64,000 nucleotides of DNA from Kutzneria kofuensis (GTDB lineage: Bacteria > Actinomycetota > Actinomycetes > Mycobacteriales > Pseudonocardiaceae), in assembly GCF_014203355.1 (NCBI RefSeq), contig NZ_JACHIR010000001.1, positions 3,846,038 through 3,910,037 of the forward strand, given 5' to 3'. A model generated the notes under the pieces. It had not been told where the DNA came from, did no database searches, and saw only the letters and a list, made by a program, of their open reading frames with translations. Numbering within the stretch: position 1 is the first letter of the stretch; every line of letters begins with the position of its first letter. Both the position numbers and the translations under genes were made by a program. Below, piece by piece: positions 53,072-61,301 of the stretch.

Positions 53072-54274
53072 TCAACCCTTCTTCGTCGGAACCCAGCCCG
53101 TCTTCCCATTGAAGGTAGCGACAGGATACTCGCGGCCGTCACTGTCGATCCGAACTATACGGTCACCATTTCCCAGGTCGCTCGGCATACGCTCCCATTC
53201 TGGAACGAAATATTCATCCGACCGAGTCACACCATTGCCATTGAACGGCTCGCTCCACAGTCGACTTCCTTCAATGTTGGCGACACCTTCCCGCGTGGTC
53301 CCACCAAAGGGAATCTCATACTTCTCCGGGTCGGCAACCGTAGACCGCAGGACATAAACAGACTTCATGTCTTCAGAGAACGGCGTTCCAGGGTAATTCA
53401 ACGCCAATGCCCGATAGTTGGACGCAGGTGTGGTCAACTGATCAGTATCCACACTGCGCGCGAAACAACCCCTCACCCTCTTGTAGCTGAAGTCATCGCT
53501 CTCGACGTTACCGAGATAGTTCTCCACCGCTTTGGGACTGAGCACCTTCTGTACGGGCATTCCAGCTTCTAGAGGAATTTCCTCGCGGATGGCTCGCCAC
53601 TTCATGGCCTCGTCATGGGTGACGTTCGCGGTGCCGCCGGGCTGGTTCATACGGTGCCGCATGGAGTCGAACTCCGCCTTCGTGACGCCGTGGCGCTCGA
53701 GCAACTCGGGAAGCTGAACCTCGGCGGAGTGTGGACCGGGGAGCCGCCCCTTGAGGCGAGCGGGTTCGCCGCCACCTCCTGGGATGGTGGGTGCTGTCCT
53801 GTCCTTGCCGCCATGGCGTGACCCAACCTTCTCGGCTGGATGAGTACCGCCACCGGGAGCACGCTTCGGCTTCTTGCCAGAGTCGGCAACGCCCTTGCCG
53901 ACGGGAGAACCGGAGCGTTTGGAGCCGCCGGGCGGGTCGACCTTGCGTTTCGCGTCGGGATGATGCTTGCGGAGGTTCTTGGCGGCGGTGGTGTCGGCTT
54001 CTTCGTAGAGGTCGGCGGTTTTGCCGAGGCGATGGCCTGCGGAACCGGCGACGCGGCCGCCCTGGTCGAAGACCTTGCCGGCGAGCTCGGTGGCCCGGCC
54101 GGTGAACTTGGCGACGACGGAGCCGACGCCGGAGCGGTCGCCGGAAGCATGGGAGACGAGGTTCTGGCCGGTCTGCTCGAGCTTCTGACCGGCCTGCTGG
54201 ATGGTGTCGCCGAAGTTCTTGAGCTTGCCTCCCGACTTCCGCAGATGAGCTGGATGGATCTTGGCCTTGCTCAC
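53072..54274 (-). CDS. Polymorphic toxin 2: T7SS-style N-terminus with unrecognised C-terminal domain
   Basis: 400 residues. Residues 1-105 (MSKAKIHPAHLRKSGGK..., KLEQTGQNLVSHASGDRSGVG, FTGRATELAGKVFDQGGRVA) are about 75% identical to the same part of the TNT toxin at 55064. A Gly/Lys/Pro-rich linker spans ~106-185. The C-terminal ~210 residues share nothing with the TNT domain: LSPKAVENYLGNVESDDFSYKRVRGCFA, RALALNYPGTPFSEDM, YEIPFGGTTREGV, RSDEYFVPEWERMPSD. An Arg...Ser...Glu order reminiscent of ADP-ribosyltransferases can be seen but is weak. The domain is a candidate new toxin tip, paired with the next gene. Confidence 0.75.
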   Translation of the reverse strand: MSKAKIHPAHLRKSGGKLKNFGDTIQQAGQKLEQTGQNLVSHASGDRSGVGSVVAKFTGRATELAGKVFDQGGRVAGSAGHRLGKTADLYEEADTTAAKNLRKHHPDAKRKVDPPGGSKRSGSPVGKGVADSGKKPKRAPGGGTHPAEKVGSRHGGKDRTAPTIPGGGGEPARLKGRLPGPHSAEVQLPELLERHGVTKAEFDSMRHRMNQPGGTANVTHDEAMKWRAIREEIPLEAGMPVQKVLSPKAVENYLGNVESDDFSYKRVRGCFARSVDTDQLTTPASNYRALALNYPGTPFSEDMKSVYVLRSTVADPEKYEIPFGGTTREGVANIEGSRLWSEPFNGNGVTRSDEYFVPEWERMPSDLGNGDRIVRIDSDGREYPVATFNGKTGWVPTKKG

Positions 54275-54363
54275 GTCGCCCCCAGGTGACGGTCAGAGCG
54301 TCTCAACCCATCGGGCAGGGTACGGCAAGTCGAGAGACGATTCTTGGTAACTACTCGGTCGGG

Positions 54364-54468
54364 CTACGGGGCAGCACTCCAGGTCAGACCAGCAAGAACC
54401 TGAGAGTATGCGAGACGGCCGAGCAGGTAGTTGCACGCCTGGTTCTCCGAGGCGGCAGGACGACCTCG
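54364..54468 (-). pseudogene. C-terminal remnant of an immunity gene, family B
   Basis: A minus-strand frame without a start encodes SENQACNYLLGRLAYSQVLAGLTWSAAP and a stop. It matches the end of the TNT immunity candidate (TEHQACTYLLGRLTYSQILAGLSWGDAAQ) almost residue for residue. An in-frame TAG lies just upstream and no Shine-Dalgarno is present, so it is a relic left between the orphan immunity gene and toxin 2. Confidence 0.7.
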
Positions 54469-54494
54469 CTACGAGGGCACAAAATACGCACCGC

Positions 54495-54728
54495 CTATTC
54501 TTCCATCTCGTCGGCAAACTGGAAGCGATCGCGGGTGATTTGCAGGACGGTCATGCGACCAAGAAAGGCGTAGCAAGCGTCGGCCTCATTGTAGAAGACG
54601 GACCACCGACCGGTGCCTCGAAGAACGATGCACCACCTGTTGTCGGCGGTCTCGCCGATGGACACGTCGTGATCGTCGATACCGATGGCTTCCAACGCGC
54701 TCGGGAGGCTGTCGACTGAGATGATCAC
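54495..54728 (-). CDS. Putative orphan immunity protein, family B
   Basis: 77 residues. ALEAIGIDDHDVSIGE, DNRWCIVLRGTGRWSVFYNEADACYAFLGRMTVLQITRD parallels the TNT immunity candidate upstream (AAIGIPARMVALGG ... GAWEVYWLERG ... ACTYLLGRLTYSQIL) at lower identity. It is separated from that gene by a strong hairpin at 54766, so it probably has its own promoter or depends on read-through. It could protect against a related toxin carried by other strains. Confidence 0.6.
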   Translation of the reverse strand: MIISVDSLPSALEAIGIDDHDVSIGETADNRWCIVLRGTGRWSVFYNEADACYAFLGRMTVLQITRDRFQFADEMEE

Positions 54729-54765
54729 GATATCTCCGGTTCGCTGACGCCGATTCGAGAGACGG

Positions 54766-54798
54766 CCTCCGGACCTGCCGTAGAGGCAGGTCCGGAGG
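54766..54798 (-). terminator. Hairpin after the TNT toxin-immunity pair
   Basis: CCTCCGGACCTGCC (54766-54779) pairs perfectly over 14 bp with GGCAGGTCCGGAGG (54785-54798) around GTAGA. It lies 9 nt beyond the stop of the first immunity gene in the direction of transcription and separates it from the downstream immunity and toxin 2 genes. Confidence 0.8.
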
Positions 54799-54806
54799 GA
54801 ACCAGG

Positions 54807-55067
54807 TCATTGAGCGGCGTCGCCCCATGAGAGGCCGGCGAGGATCTGGCTGTAGGTGAGGCGGCCGAGGAGGTAGGTGCAGGCCTGGTGCTCGGTGGAG
54901 AAGCGCTCCAGGTCGTTCTTGTCACCGCGCTCGAGCCAGTACACCTCCCAGGCTCCGTCCTCGGCCTGTTCGAGGGACCATGAATACTGGGCATGTCCGC
55001 CGAGGGCGACCATGCGAGCGGGAATGCCGATGGCGGCTACGGCGGATTCCAGTTCCTGGATGTTCAC
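54807..55067 (-). CDS. Putative immunity protein to the TNT toxin, family B
   Basis: 86 residues from GTG 55067; GTGA overlaps the toxin stop, so translation is coupled. NIQELESAVAAIGIPARMVALGG, WSLEQAEDGAWEVYWLERGDKNDLERFSTEHQACTYLLGRLTYSQILAGL. Small acidic proteins with this ELE..L...GIP...Y.L/GxWEVYxxERG/F.TE..AC.YLL pattern commonly follow TNT-domain toxins in actinomycetes. Predicted cytoplasmic neutraliser of the NAD+ glycohydrolase. Confidence 0.72.
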   Translation of the reverse strand: MNIQELESAVAAIGIPARMVALGGHAQYSWSLEQAEDGAWEVYWLERGDKNDLERFSTEHQACTYLLGRLTYSQILAGLSWGDAAQ

Positions 55068-56188
55068 AGCTTGACCTCCCGGAGATACCCGGCGTTCACA
55101 AGATCGATGACGGAGTGCGGCATGTAGTACTGGGTTCCGCCACCGTCCTGGCCCATCGCGGGCGCGATCGGCCCCTCCCACACGGGAATGGGGTGAACGA
55201 CCTCGTACTGGTGGTACCCGTCGGAAAGGTTGTTGGGCGGCAGGCCCCGCTGCGGGAACGGAGTGTCGGTAGGCGAGGTGAACCGGCCGAATCCGGGACC
55301 GAAACGGTCGATGGTCTGACCAGGCTGCAGGACGCTTGGCTGGCGCGATTCGGGGCTGTCGAAACCCTGGGGATGCTTCTGGGGATCGGGCCACACGAGG
55401 TCAGGGTTGCCGTGCGCATCCTTCTGCCCGCTCGGCCAGTACTTCTTGTTCCATTCGGCCTGCCCGAGCCCACCGGTGGGGTCGTATTCCTTCGGCACGA
55501 TGTCCTTGACGGCCGGATGATTCCGGTCGGCCCCCGGCGTCAACGCGTCCTGCACACGGTTGGGATTTGCCTGCGCTTTCTTGATGAGATTGTCGTCGAG
55601 CAGGTTCTTGTGAGGATGGGTCAGATCATCCGTCGGCACCGTCTTGCCGTTGGCGTCGTAGTCGCGAGTGGACTTCGGCGGGTCGTGAAGGTCACCGCTG
55701 AGCGACGGGACCTCGTGGTCCTTGCCGCCTTTGCCGTTGCCGACGGCACTGGCTGAGCGCTTGCCGCCGCCGGCGACGGGCTCGGCCTTCTTGGTCTTGC
55801 CGCCACCGCCACCGCCGACCGGAGAGCCGGAGCGCTTGCCGCCGCCTGGGACGGACTTGCCCTTGCGGCCCTCGTGGACGTTGCGAAGGCCCTTGGCGGC
55901 GGCGCCGTCGGCCTCCTCGAACAGGTCGCCGGTCTTGCCGAGGCGGCCGCCGGCCTCCTCGGCGACCCGGCCACCCTGCTCGAACACCTTGCCGGCGAGC
56001 TCGGTGGCCCGGCCGGTGAACTTGGCGACGACGGAGCCGACGCCGGAGCGGTCGTTGGAGGCGTGCTCGACCAGGTTCTGGCCGGTCTGCTCCAGCTTCT
56101 GCCCGGTCTCCTTGACGGTGGTGCCGAACTTCTTGACCTTGCCGCCGGACTTGCGCAGGTGGTCGGGGTGGATCTTGACCTTGCTCAT
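55064..56188 (-). CDS. TNT-domain toxin (NAD+ glycohydrolase) with T7SS-style N-terminus
   Basis: 374 residues. Residues 1-105 form a helical module shared with toxin 2; 106-165 are a Gly/Lys/Ser-rich linker. The C-terminal ~115 residues are a TNT domain as in M. tuberculosis CpnT: LQPGQTIDRFGPGFGRFTSP, QRGLPPN, GYHQYEVVHPIPVWEGPIAPAMGQDGGGTQYY and VNAGYLREV. Arg295, His326 and Gln347 stand where TNT's key residues are expected. TNT hydrolyses NAD+. The gene overlaps the WXG100-like gene upstream by ATGA and the immunity gene downstream by GTGA. Confidence 0.88.
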   Translation of the reverse strand: MSKVKIHPDHLRKSGGKVKKFGTTVKETGQKLEQTGQNLVEHASNDRSGVGSVVAKFTGRATELAGKVFEQGGRVAEEAGGRLGKTGDLFEEADGAAAKGLRNVHEGRKGKSVPGGGKRSGSPVGGGGGGKTKKAEPVAGGGKRSASAVGNGKGGKDHEVPSLSGDLHDPPKSTRDYDANGKTVPTDDLTHPHKNLLDDNLIKKAQANPNRVQDALTPGADRNHPAVKDIVPKEYDPTGGLGQAEWNKKYWPSGQKDAHGNPDLVWPDPQKHPQGFDSPESRQPSVLQPGQTIDRFGPGFGRFTSPTDTPFPQRGLPPNNLSDGYHQYEVVHPIPVWEGPIAPAMGQDGGGTQYYMPHSVIDLVNAGYLREVKL

Positions 56189-56937
56189 GTCGGGATGCCC
56201 TGGTTCGTCGCGACGGATTCGGCGGTGCCGAAGGGATCGTTGGCGACGCTGTCGGCCATGCCCTCGACCTGGTCCACGGAGTCACTGACGCCCTGCTTGA
56301 ACCCGTCGGCGCCGGCGCCGGCCACGGCGCCGAGGTCGATGCCCTGGTGGGTGCCGAGCGCGTCCCCGACGAGCTGCTCGGCGAGTTCGGTGCCGGCGCT
56401 CTCCAGCGCGGCGAAGATGGGTCCCTCGACGACGGACAGCAGCTGCTGCTCGACGGTCTGGATGGCCTGCTGAATGGCCTGCTTGACGATCTGCTCGGTG
56501 AACTCGGTCTGGGCGACGGCCAAGGCCTCGGAGGCGCCGAAGGTCTCGATGGCGGCGGCCTGGTCGGCGATGAGCTCGGCGGCGAGGATGACCAGCTGCA
56601 CGATGGCGGCGAGCTTCATGGCCATGATCACGACGGCGGCTATGTCCAACCCGGTCGCGAGCAGGTCCATGCCCTCGCCGAGCTGCTGGAGGTGCCCGTC
56701 GGCCAGCTTCTTCCACAGCGCCTCGAAGATCTGCAGCGACTCGGCGGAGTTGACGCCGAGCATCTCCTCGATCTCGGACTTGGCGTCGCCGTTGTTGCTG
56801 GACAGCTCGGAGCCGAGCTCGCGGAGCTGGTCGGCGGCGGAGCGGAGCTCGTCCTCGTCGATGTTGGGCCACTCGACGCCGATCAGGTCGAGCACCCAGG
56901 TGACCTCGGAAGGGAGGGTGACACCCATGCTCACCAC
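56185..56937 (-). CDS. WXG100-like helical protein (CpnT N-terminal-type)
   Basis: 250 residues; GTG 56937, GTG 56934 and ATG 56928 are all possible starts. LPSEVTWVLDLIGVEWPNIDEDELRSAADQLRELGSEL is the WXG100-like opening found at the N-terminus of CpnT-type outer-membrane-channel/toxin proteins. Two long apolar helices follow (LLATGLDIAAVVIMAMKLAAIVQLVILAAELIADQAAAIE) and a Gln-rich helix (IVKQAIQQAIQTVEQQLL). Probably a T7SS substrate or delivery partner. Followed by the toxin with a 4-nt overlap; in CpnT the two parts are one polypeptide. Confidence 0.78.
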   Translation of the reverse strand: MVSMGVTLPSEVTWVLDLIGVEWPNIDEDELRSAADQLRELGSELSSNNGDAKSEIEEMLGVNSAESLQIFEALWKKLADGHLQQLGEGMDLLATGLDIAAVVIMAMKLAAIVQLVILAAELIADQAAAIETFGASEALAVAQTEFTEQIVKQAIQQAIQTVEQQLLSVVEGPIFAALESAGTELAEQLVGDALGTHQGIDLGAVAGAGADGFKQGVSDSVDQVEGMADSVANDPFGTAESVATNQGIPT

Positions 56938-57560
56938 GACCCTTCGTTGAGCACGGAGCCGCCGTCGTCATCGTCGTAGTCACGGCCGGACGGCGCGGTG
57001 GGGCGCTGCTGCTGCGGAGGCTGCTGGGACGGCGCGGGCCGGGCGGCCGGCGGCGCGGCGGGCGGGGGCGGGCTGTACGACGGCGGCGCGGCCTGGGCCT
57101 GGCGCCACGGGTCGGCCTGGTCGGAGGCGTCGGTGGCGGTCCGCGGCACCTCGGGCGTGCTGAGCTGCCCGGCGTCGATCCCGACGGCGCTGCCGGCGGC
57201 GGCGAGCACGTTGGCGCTCTGCGCGCGAACCGGCGCGAGCGTCTCGGACACCTTGGCCCGGGCCTTGGCGGCGGCGGCCTGGATCGTGGCGACGACGGTC
57301 TGCGCCAGCTTGTCGGGGGTGGTCCGCTCGAAGGCGTTCGGCGACAGCTTCAGCGACGTCACCACCCCGGTGGCGTCGACGGCGACCTGCACGCTGCCGT
57401 CGCGCGACGTCGCCTCCCCCGTGCTCGACAGCGCCTGCTGCTGCGCCTGCTTCACCGCGGCCATCTGCGCACGCAGCCCCGCCAGCGCGCCGTCGGCCTG
57501 TTGCCGCAGCTCGGCGACCTTCGCCGCCCGCTGCTCTGGACTCAAGTCCGGCTCAGTCAT
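56931..57560 (-). CDS. YbaB/EbfC-like protein linked to T7SS toxins
   Basis: 209 residues from ATG 57560. The N-terminal ~110 residues have the YbaB pattern (VAELRQQADGALAGLRAQMAAVKQAQQQALSSTGEATSRDGSVQVAVDATGVVTSLKLSPNAF). The C-terminal half is a Pro/Ala/Gln-rich disordered tail ending in YDDDDGGSVLNEGSW. Such YbaB-like proteins regularly head actinomycete WXG100/toxin operons and may act as chaperones or adaptors rather than nucleoid proteins. It is distinct from the true ybaB at 61897. First gene of the toxin operon; 273 bp upstream is a divergent promoter region shared with the AfsR-like gene. Confidence 0.85.
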   Translation of the reverse strand: MTEPDLSPEQRAAKVAELRQQADGALAGLRAQMAAVKQAQQQALSSTGEATSRDGSVQVAVDATGVVTSLKLSPNAFERTTPDKLAQTVVATIQAAAAKARAKVSETLAPVRAQSANVLAAAGSAVGIDAGQLSTPEVPRTATDASDQADPWRQAQAAPPSYSPPPPAAPPAARPAPSQQPPQQQRPTAPSGRDYDDDDGGSVLNEGSW

Positions 57561-57833
57561 TGCCAACACCCCTCACGTCAGGCACTACGACGCCGACCGC
57601 GTCCCACCGGTTCCCGTCCGATTCGTGACCGGACCGCTCGGGGGACATCTTCGAGCCACCCCGATCCGCCGACCAGTCGGGGGGTGTGACCAGCGCGGGT
57701 GACGCCCGGTAGCCGATTCACCGGACACCTTCCAGTGCCCGCTTGTCGCAATAGGTCAAGAACGCCGCCGAGTACGTGCACAATCTGTACTTGTCGTGTA
57801 CGCGGGCGAAGAAGGGGTGCGACCGGGTTGGCC

Positions 57834-60800
57834 GTGGAGTTCCGGATCCTCGGGCCACTGGAGGTCGTCGTGGACGGCCAGGTGGTGCCAATCGGCGCTG
57901 CCAAGCACCGCACGCTCCTTGCCTGCCTGCTGCTGCGGGCCAACCGCGTGGTGTCGGTCGACGAGTTGGTGGACCGCATCTGGGACGGCGACACGCCACA
58001 CCGCTCGAAGGCGACCCTGCAGACGTACGTGATGCGTCTGCGTCAGGTGCTGGGCGACCCGTCGATCATCCGCACGGCGGCCGACGGCTATCTGATCACT
58101 GTCGACGCCGACCACCTGGACCTGCTGCGGTTCACGGAGCTCGCGGCGGCGGCGCGGGCGACGCAGGCCGGCGGGGACCTGTCGACGGCGGCGGAGCTGT
58201 TCGGCCAGGCGTTGAGCCTGTGGCGGGGCCAGCCGCTGGTGGACGTGCCGTCGGACGTGCTGCACCGCGAGGAGATCCAGCGCCTGGTCGAGCAGCGGCT
58301 GGAGGTGCTGGAGCGCCGCATCGAGGTGGAACTGAGCCTTGGTCGGCACACGGACCTGATCCCGCTGCTGCGCGCCGTCACGGGCGAGCACCCGTTCCAG
58401 GAGCGGTTCTGGGGCCAGCTGATGCTGGCGCTGCACCGTTCGGGCCGGCAGGTGGAGGCGCTGGAGGCGTTTCGCCAGGTCAGCCGCCTGCTCGGGGAGG
58501 AGCTGGGGGTCGGCCCCGGGGAGCGGCTGCGGGCGATGCACCAGGCGGTGCTGCGGGACGACCCGGGCCTGGCGCCGCCGGAGCGGGCGCCGCGCCCACC
58601 GACCCGCGCGGTGCCGTCGGAGTTGCCGGCCGACCTGGTGGACTTCGTCGGGCGGCGTGAGGTGTCGGACCGGATCGCGCAGCGGCTGCTGGCCGGCGAC
58701 ACGAACACGGCGGTGCCGCTGGTGACGCTGTCGGGGCCGCCTGGCGTCGGCAAGACCGCGCTGGCGATCCACGTGGCGCACGAGGTGAGCAGCCGCTTCC
58801 CCGGCGGCCAGCTGTATGTGAACCTGCGCGGCTACGCCCCGGGCCCGCCGATGAGCACAGTGGACGCTCTGACGAGGTTCCTGCGGGCGCTCGGCGTGCC
58901 GCCGTCGCAGATTCCGCTGGACGTCGAGGAGCAGATCACGCTGTACCGGTCCTGCATGGCGGGCCGGCAGGTGCTGGTGGTGCTGGACAACGCGGCGGCG
59001 GCCGAGCAGGTCCGCCCGCTGCTGCCGGGCAGTCCGGGCTGCGCGGTCCTCGTGACGAGCCGGGACACGCTGCTGGGGCTGACGGCGTTGCAGGGTGCGC
59101 GGCCCGTCGGCCTGGACGCGCTCACGCCGGACGAGGCGCACGGTCTGCTCACGGAAATGCTGGGCGCACGGGCGGTCCTGGCCGAGCCGAAGGCCGTCAG
59201 GGAGTTGGCGCAGCTCTGCGCCTACCTGCCGTTGGCGCTGCGGATCGCGGCGGCGAACCTGGCCAACAGCCCGGGCGTGGCGAACTATGTGGCACGGCTC
59301 CGGGAGGGCAACCGGCTCGACGCGCTCGTCGTGGACGGAGACGACGAGGCGGCCGTGCACGCGGCGTTCGACCTCTCCTACCACGCGCTGAAGCCGGCGG
59401 CGCGGCAGCTGTTCCGCCTGCTGGGTCTCATCCCCGGCCCGGACTTCACGGTGGAGGCGGCCGCGGCGGTGGCGTCGCTTCGCCTGGACGAGTCGCAGCG
59501 GCTGCTGGATCGGCTCGCGGCGGCGAACCTCGTGCAGCAGCACTCGCCGGGCCGCTACCACCTGCACGCCCTGCTCCGCCTGTACGCCGAGCAGCGCACG
59601 GAGGTGGAGGAGAACCCGGGTTCGAAGGTGATCGCCCGGTCGAACCTGGCCGCCTACTACCACCACGCGTCGGCGGCGGCGTCGAACCGGCTGTCCCCGG
59701 GCAGTGTGCGGTTGCCGGTGCCGGGCGCCGGTTTTGTCGTGACGACGCCGTCGTTCGCCGACCACTTCGAGGCGCTGGCCTGGCTGGACACCGAGCGGGC
59801 GAACCTGATCGCGGCGGTGGCGCAGGCGGAGGAGACGGGCCCGCTGCCGGCGGCCTGGGGTCTCGCGGACGCGCTGCACCGGTACTTCCGCGGCCACCGG
59901 CACGGCGACGAGGGCGTCCGGACCGCGCGGATCGGGCTCACCGCGGCGCTGCGGTCGGGCGACCGGCGGGCGGAAGCCGTTATGCGGCAAGCACTTGGCG
60001 CGCTGGCGTGGGATCAGAGCGACTACGACGAGGCCGTCGACCAGCTGTCGCTGGCGCTGGCCTACTACCGCGAGATGGGTCCGGACGACGCGCTCATCGA
60101 GGCGCTGACCGATCTCGGCGGTGTGTACGGCGAACGCGGTGACCTGGCGAAGGCGGCGGACTGTTTCCAGCAGGCGCTCAAGGTCGCGGAAGCGGTCGGT
60201 TCTCCGGCCGGCCTTGCCACCACGCGGTTCAAGTTGGGCACGCTGAAGCAGGCGTTGGGCGAAACCGAGGCGTCCCTTCCGCTGCTGGAGCAGGCGCTGG
60301 CCGGGCACCGGGCGCTCGGGCGCCGCTACGACGAGGCGTCGTGCCTGACCAACCTCGGGCTGAGCTATCAGGAGCTGGGCCAGTACGAGAAGGCGCTGGC
60401 ATGCATGCACGAGGCGCTCGACCTGCGCACGGAGCTGGGCTCGTCGGACGGTCGCAGCAGTCTGCTGGACAACATCGCCGCGGTGTACCTGGACATCGGC
60501 GACTTGGCGCAGGCCGATGAGTACGCGACGACGGCGCTTGTGCATGCCCGCGAGACCGGCGCCCGCCGCGCCGAGGCGCACGCGCTGATCTCGGTGGCCT
60601 GGGTGGCGGCCCGTCGCGACGACCCCGAATTGGCCGTGCGCCGTTTCGAACAGGCGCTGAGCATCTTCCGGGAGATCGACAGCCCGGCCCTGGAGGCGTT
60701 CACGCTGATCCAGATGGCCACGATGCACCGGATGCGGGGCGATCGGCAGCGGGCGGTGGAGCTGGCCCGGCGGGCGATCGCCGTGTGCGTGCCGGAGCAG

Positions 60801-60857
60801 CATCCCACGACGCTGGAGCAGGCACGGAAGGCGTTGGAGCTAGCGCTGAACGATTAG
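57834..60857 (+). CDS. AfsR/SARP-family regulator: OmpR-HTH, BTAD, NB-ARC, TPR
   Basis: 1007 residues from GTG 57834 (TTG 57828 possible). Domain order: winged-helix DNA-binding 1-95 (VEFRILGPLEVVVDG, TLQTYVMRLRQVLG), BTAD 96-245 (LGRHTDLIPLLRAVTGEHPFQERFWGQLMLALHRSGRQ), NB-ARC ATPase ~280-560 with Walker A GPPGVGKTALA and VLVVLDNAAAAEQV plus TSRD, then TPR repeats to the end (YDEASCLTNLGLSYQELGQYEKALACMHEAL). AfsR-type activators integrate ATP/ADP and phosphorylation cues to switch on secondary metabolism. Here no biosynthetic genes adjoin; the toxin operon is divergent. Confidence 0.93.
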   Translation: MEFRILGPLEVVVDGQVVPIGAAKHRTLLACLLLRANRVVSVDELVDRIWDGDTPHRSKATLQTYVMRLRQVLGDPSIIRTAADGYLITVDADHLDLLRFTELAAAARATQAGGDLSTAAELFGQALSLWRGQPLVDVPSDVLHREEIQRLVEQRLEVLERRIEVELSLGRHTDLIPLLRAVTGEHPFQERFWGQLMLALHRSGRQVEALEAFRQVSRLLGEELGVGPGERLRAMHQAVLRDDPGLAPPERAPRPPTRAVPSELPADLVDFVGRREVSDRIAQRLLAGDTNTAVPLVTLSGPPGVGKTALAIHVAHEVSSRFPGGQLYVNLRGYAPGPPMSTVDALTRFLRALGVPPSQIPLDVEEQITLYRSCMAGRQVLVVLDNAAAAEQVRPLLPGSPGCAVLVTSRDTLLGLTALQGARPVGLDALTPDEAHGLLTEMLGARAVLAEPKAVRELAQLCAYLPLALRIAAANLANSPGVANYVARLREGNRLDALVVDGDDEAAVHAAFDLSYHALKPAARQLFRLLGLIPGPDFTVEAAAAVASLRLDESQRLLDRLAAANLVQQHSPGRYHLHALLRLYAEQRTEVEENPGSKVIARSNLAAYYHHASAAASNRLSPGSVRLPVPGAGFVVTTPSFADHFEALAWLDTERANLIAAVAQAEETGPLPAAWGLADALHRYFRGHRHGDEGVRTARIGLTAALRSGDRRAEAVMRQALGALAWDQSDYDEAVDQLSLALAYYREMGPDDALIEALTDLGGVYGERGDLAKAADCFQQALKVAEAVGSPAGLATTRFKLGTLKQALGETEASLPLLEQALAGHRALGRRYDEASCLTNLGLSYQELGQYEKALACMHEALDLRTELGSSDGRSSLLDNIAAVYLDIGDLAQADEYATTALVHARETGARRAEAHALISVAWVAARRDDPELAVRRFEQALSIFREIDSPALEAFTLIQMATMHRMRGDRQRAVELARRAIAVCVPEQHPTTLEQARKALELALND

Positions 60858-61301
60858 GTCGGCCCGCTCGCGCGTACCGTCCACTTGGAACCAGCCGAGC
60901 TCGAATTCCTTCCACCGCACCAGATCAGCGCGGCTGGCCTCGCCGTCACGGGCGACGGCGCGCTCGAGCGCGTCCTTCGCCTCCACCCAGACCAGCTGCG
61001 ACAGCCACGGCGTCGCCGCCCGGCGACCGGCGGAAACCCCTTCCACGACAAGGACTTCCGTCGGCTCGACGACAACCTCCGGGCCGAGTGCCGGCACGCC
61101 GCCGCTCCAGTCCATCCGCCGGTACCGGCCCGGCTCGCCACGCAGCAGCGGCTTGATCACGCCGTCGACCAGCCGCGGCCACCACGCCACCGGGTCGTCC
61201 CAGGTGGCGAAGTGGTCGGTGGGCACGATCGGCAGGCCGAGCGTCGCCGCGTAGCTGGACTTGCCGGCGCCGGACGGCCCGTCGATCGCGATGATCCTCA
61301 C
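60840..61301 (-). CDS. P-loop kinase, uridine-kinase-like
   Basis: 153 residues from GTG 61301. Walker A at the start ([20 protein letters not shown]), then [30 protein letters not shown] as substrate segment, [16 protein letters not shown] (Walker B) and [18 protein letters not shown] with the lid arginine region. Relatives act on nucleosides or pantothenate-like substrates; the real substrate is unknown. GTGA overlap with the recR stop; the tail overlaps the AfsR-like gene by 18 nt. Confidence 0.85.
   Translation of the reverse strand: MRIIAIDGPSGAGKSSYAATLGLPIVPTDHFATWDDPVAWWPRLVDGVIKPLLRGEPGRYRRMDWSGGVPALGPEVVVEPTEVLVVEGVSAGRRAATPWLSQLVWVEAKDALERAVARDGEASRADLVRWKEFELGWFQVDGTRERADLIVQR

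Noticed and set aside
57834-60857. Biosynthetic gene cluster signalled by the SARP-type regulator
   Set aside because: Neighbours are a toxin operon and recR-ybaB; no synthases or tailoring enzymes are present in the window.
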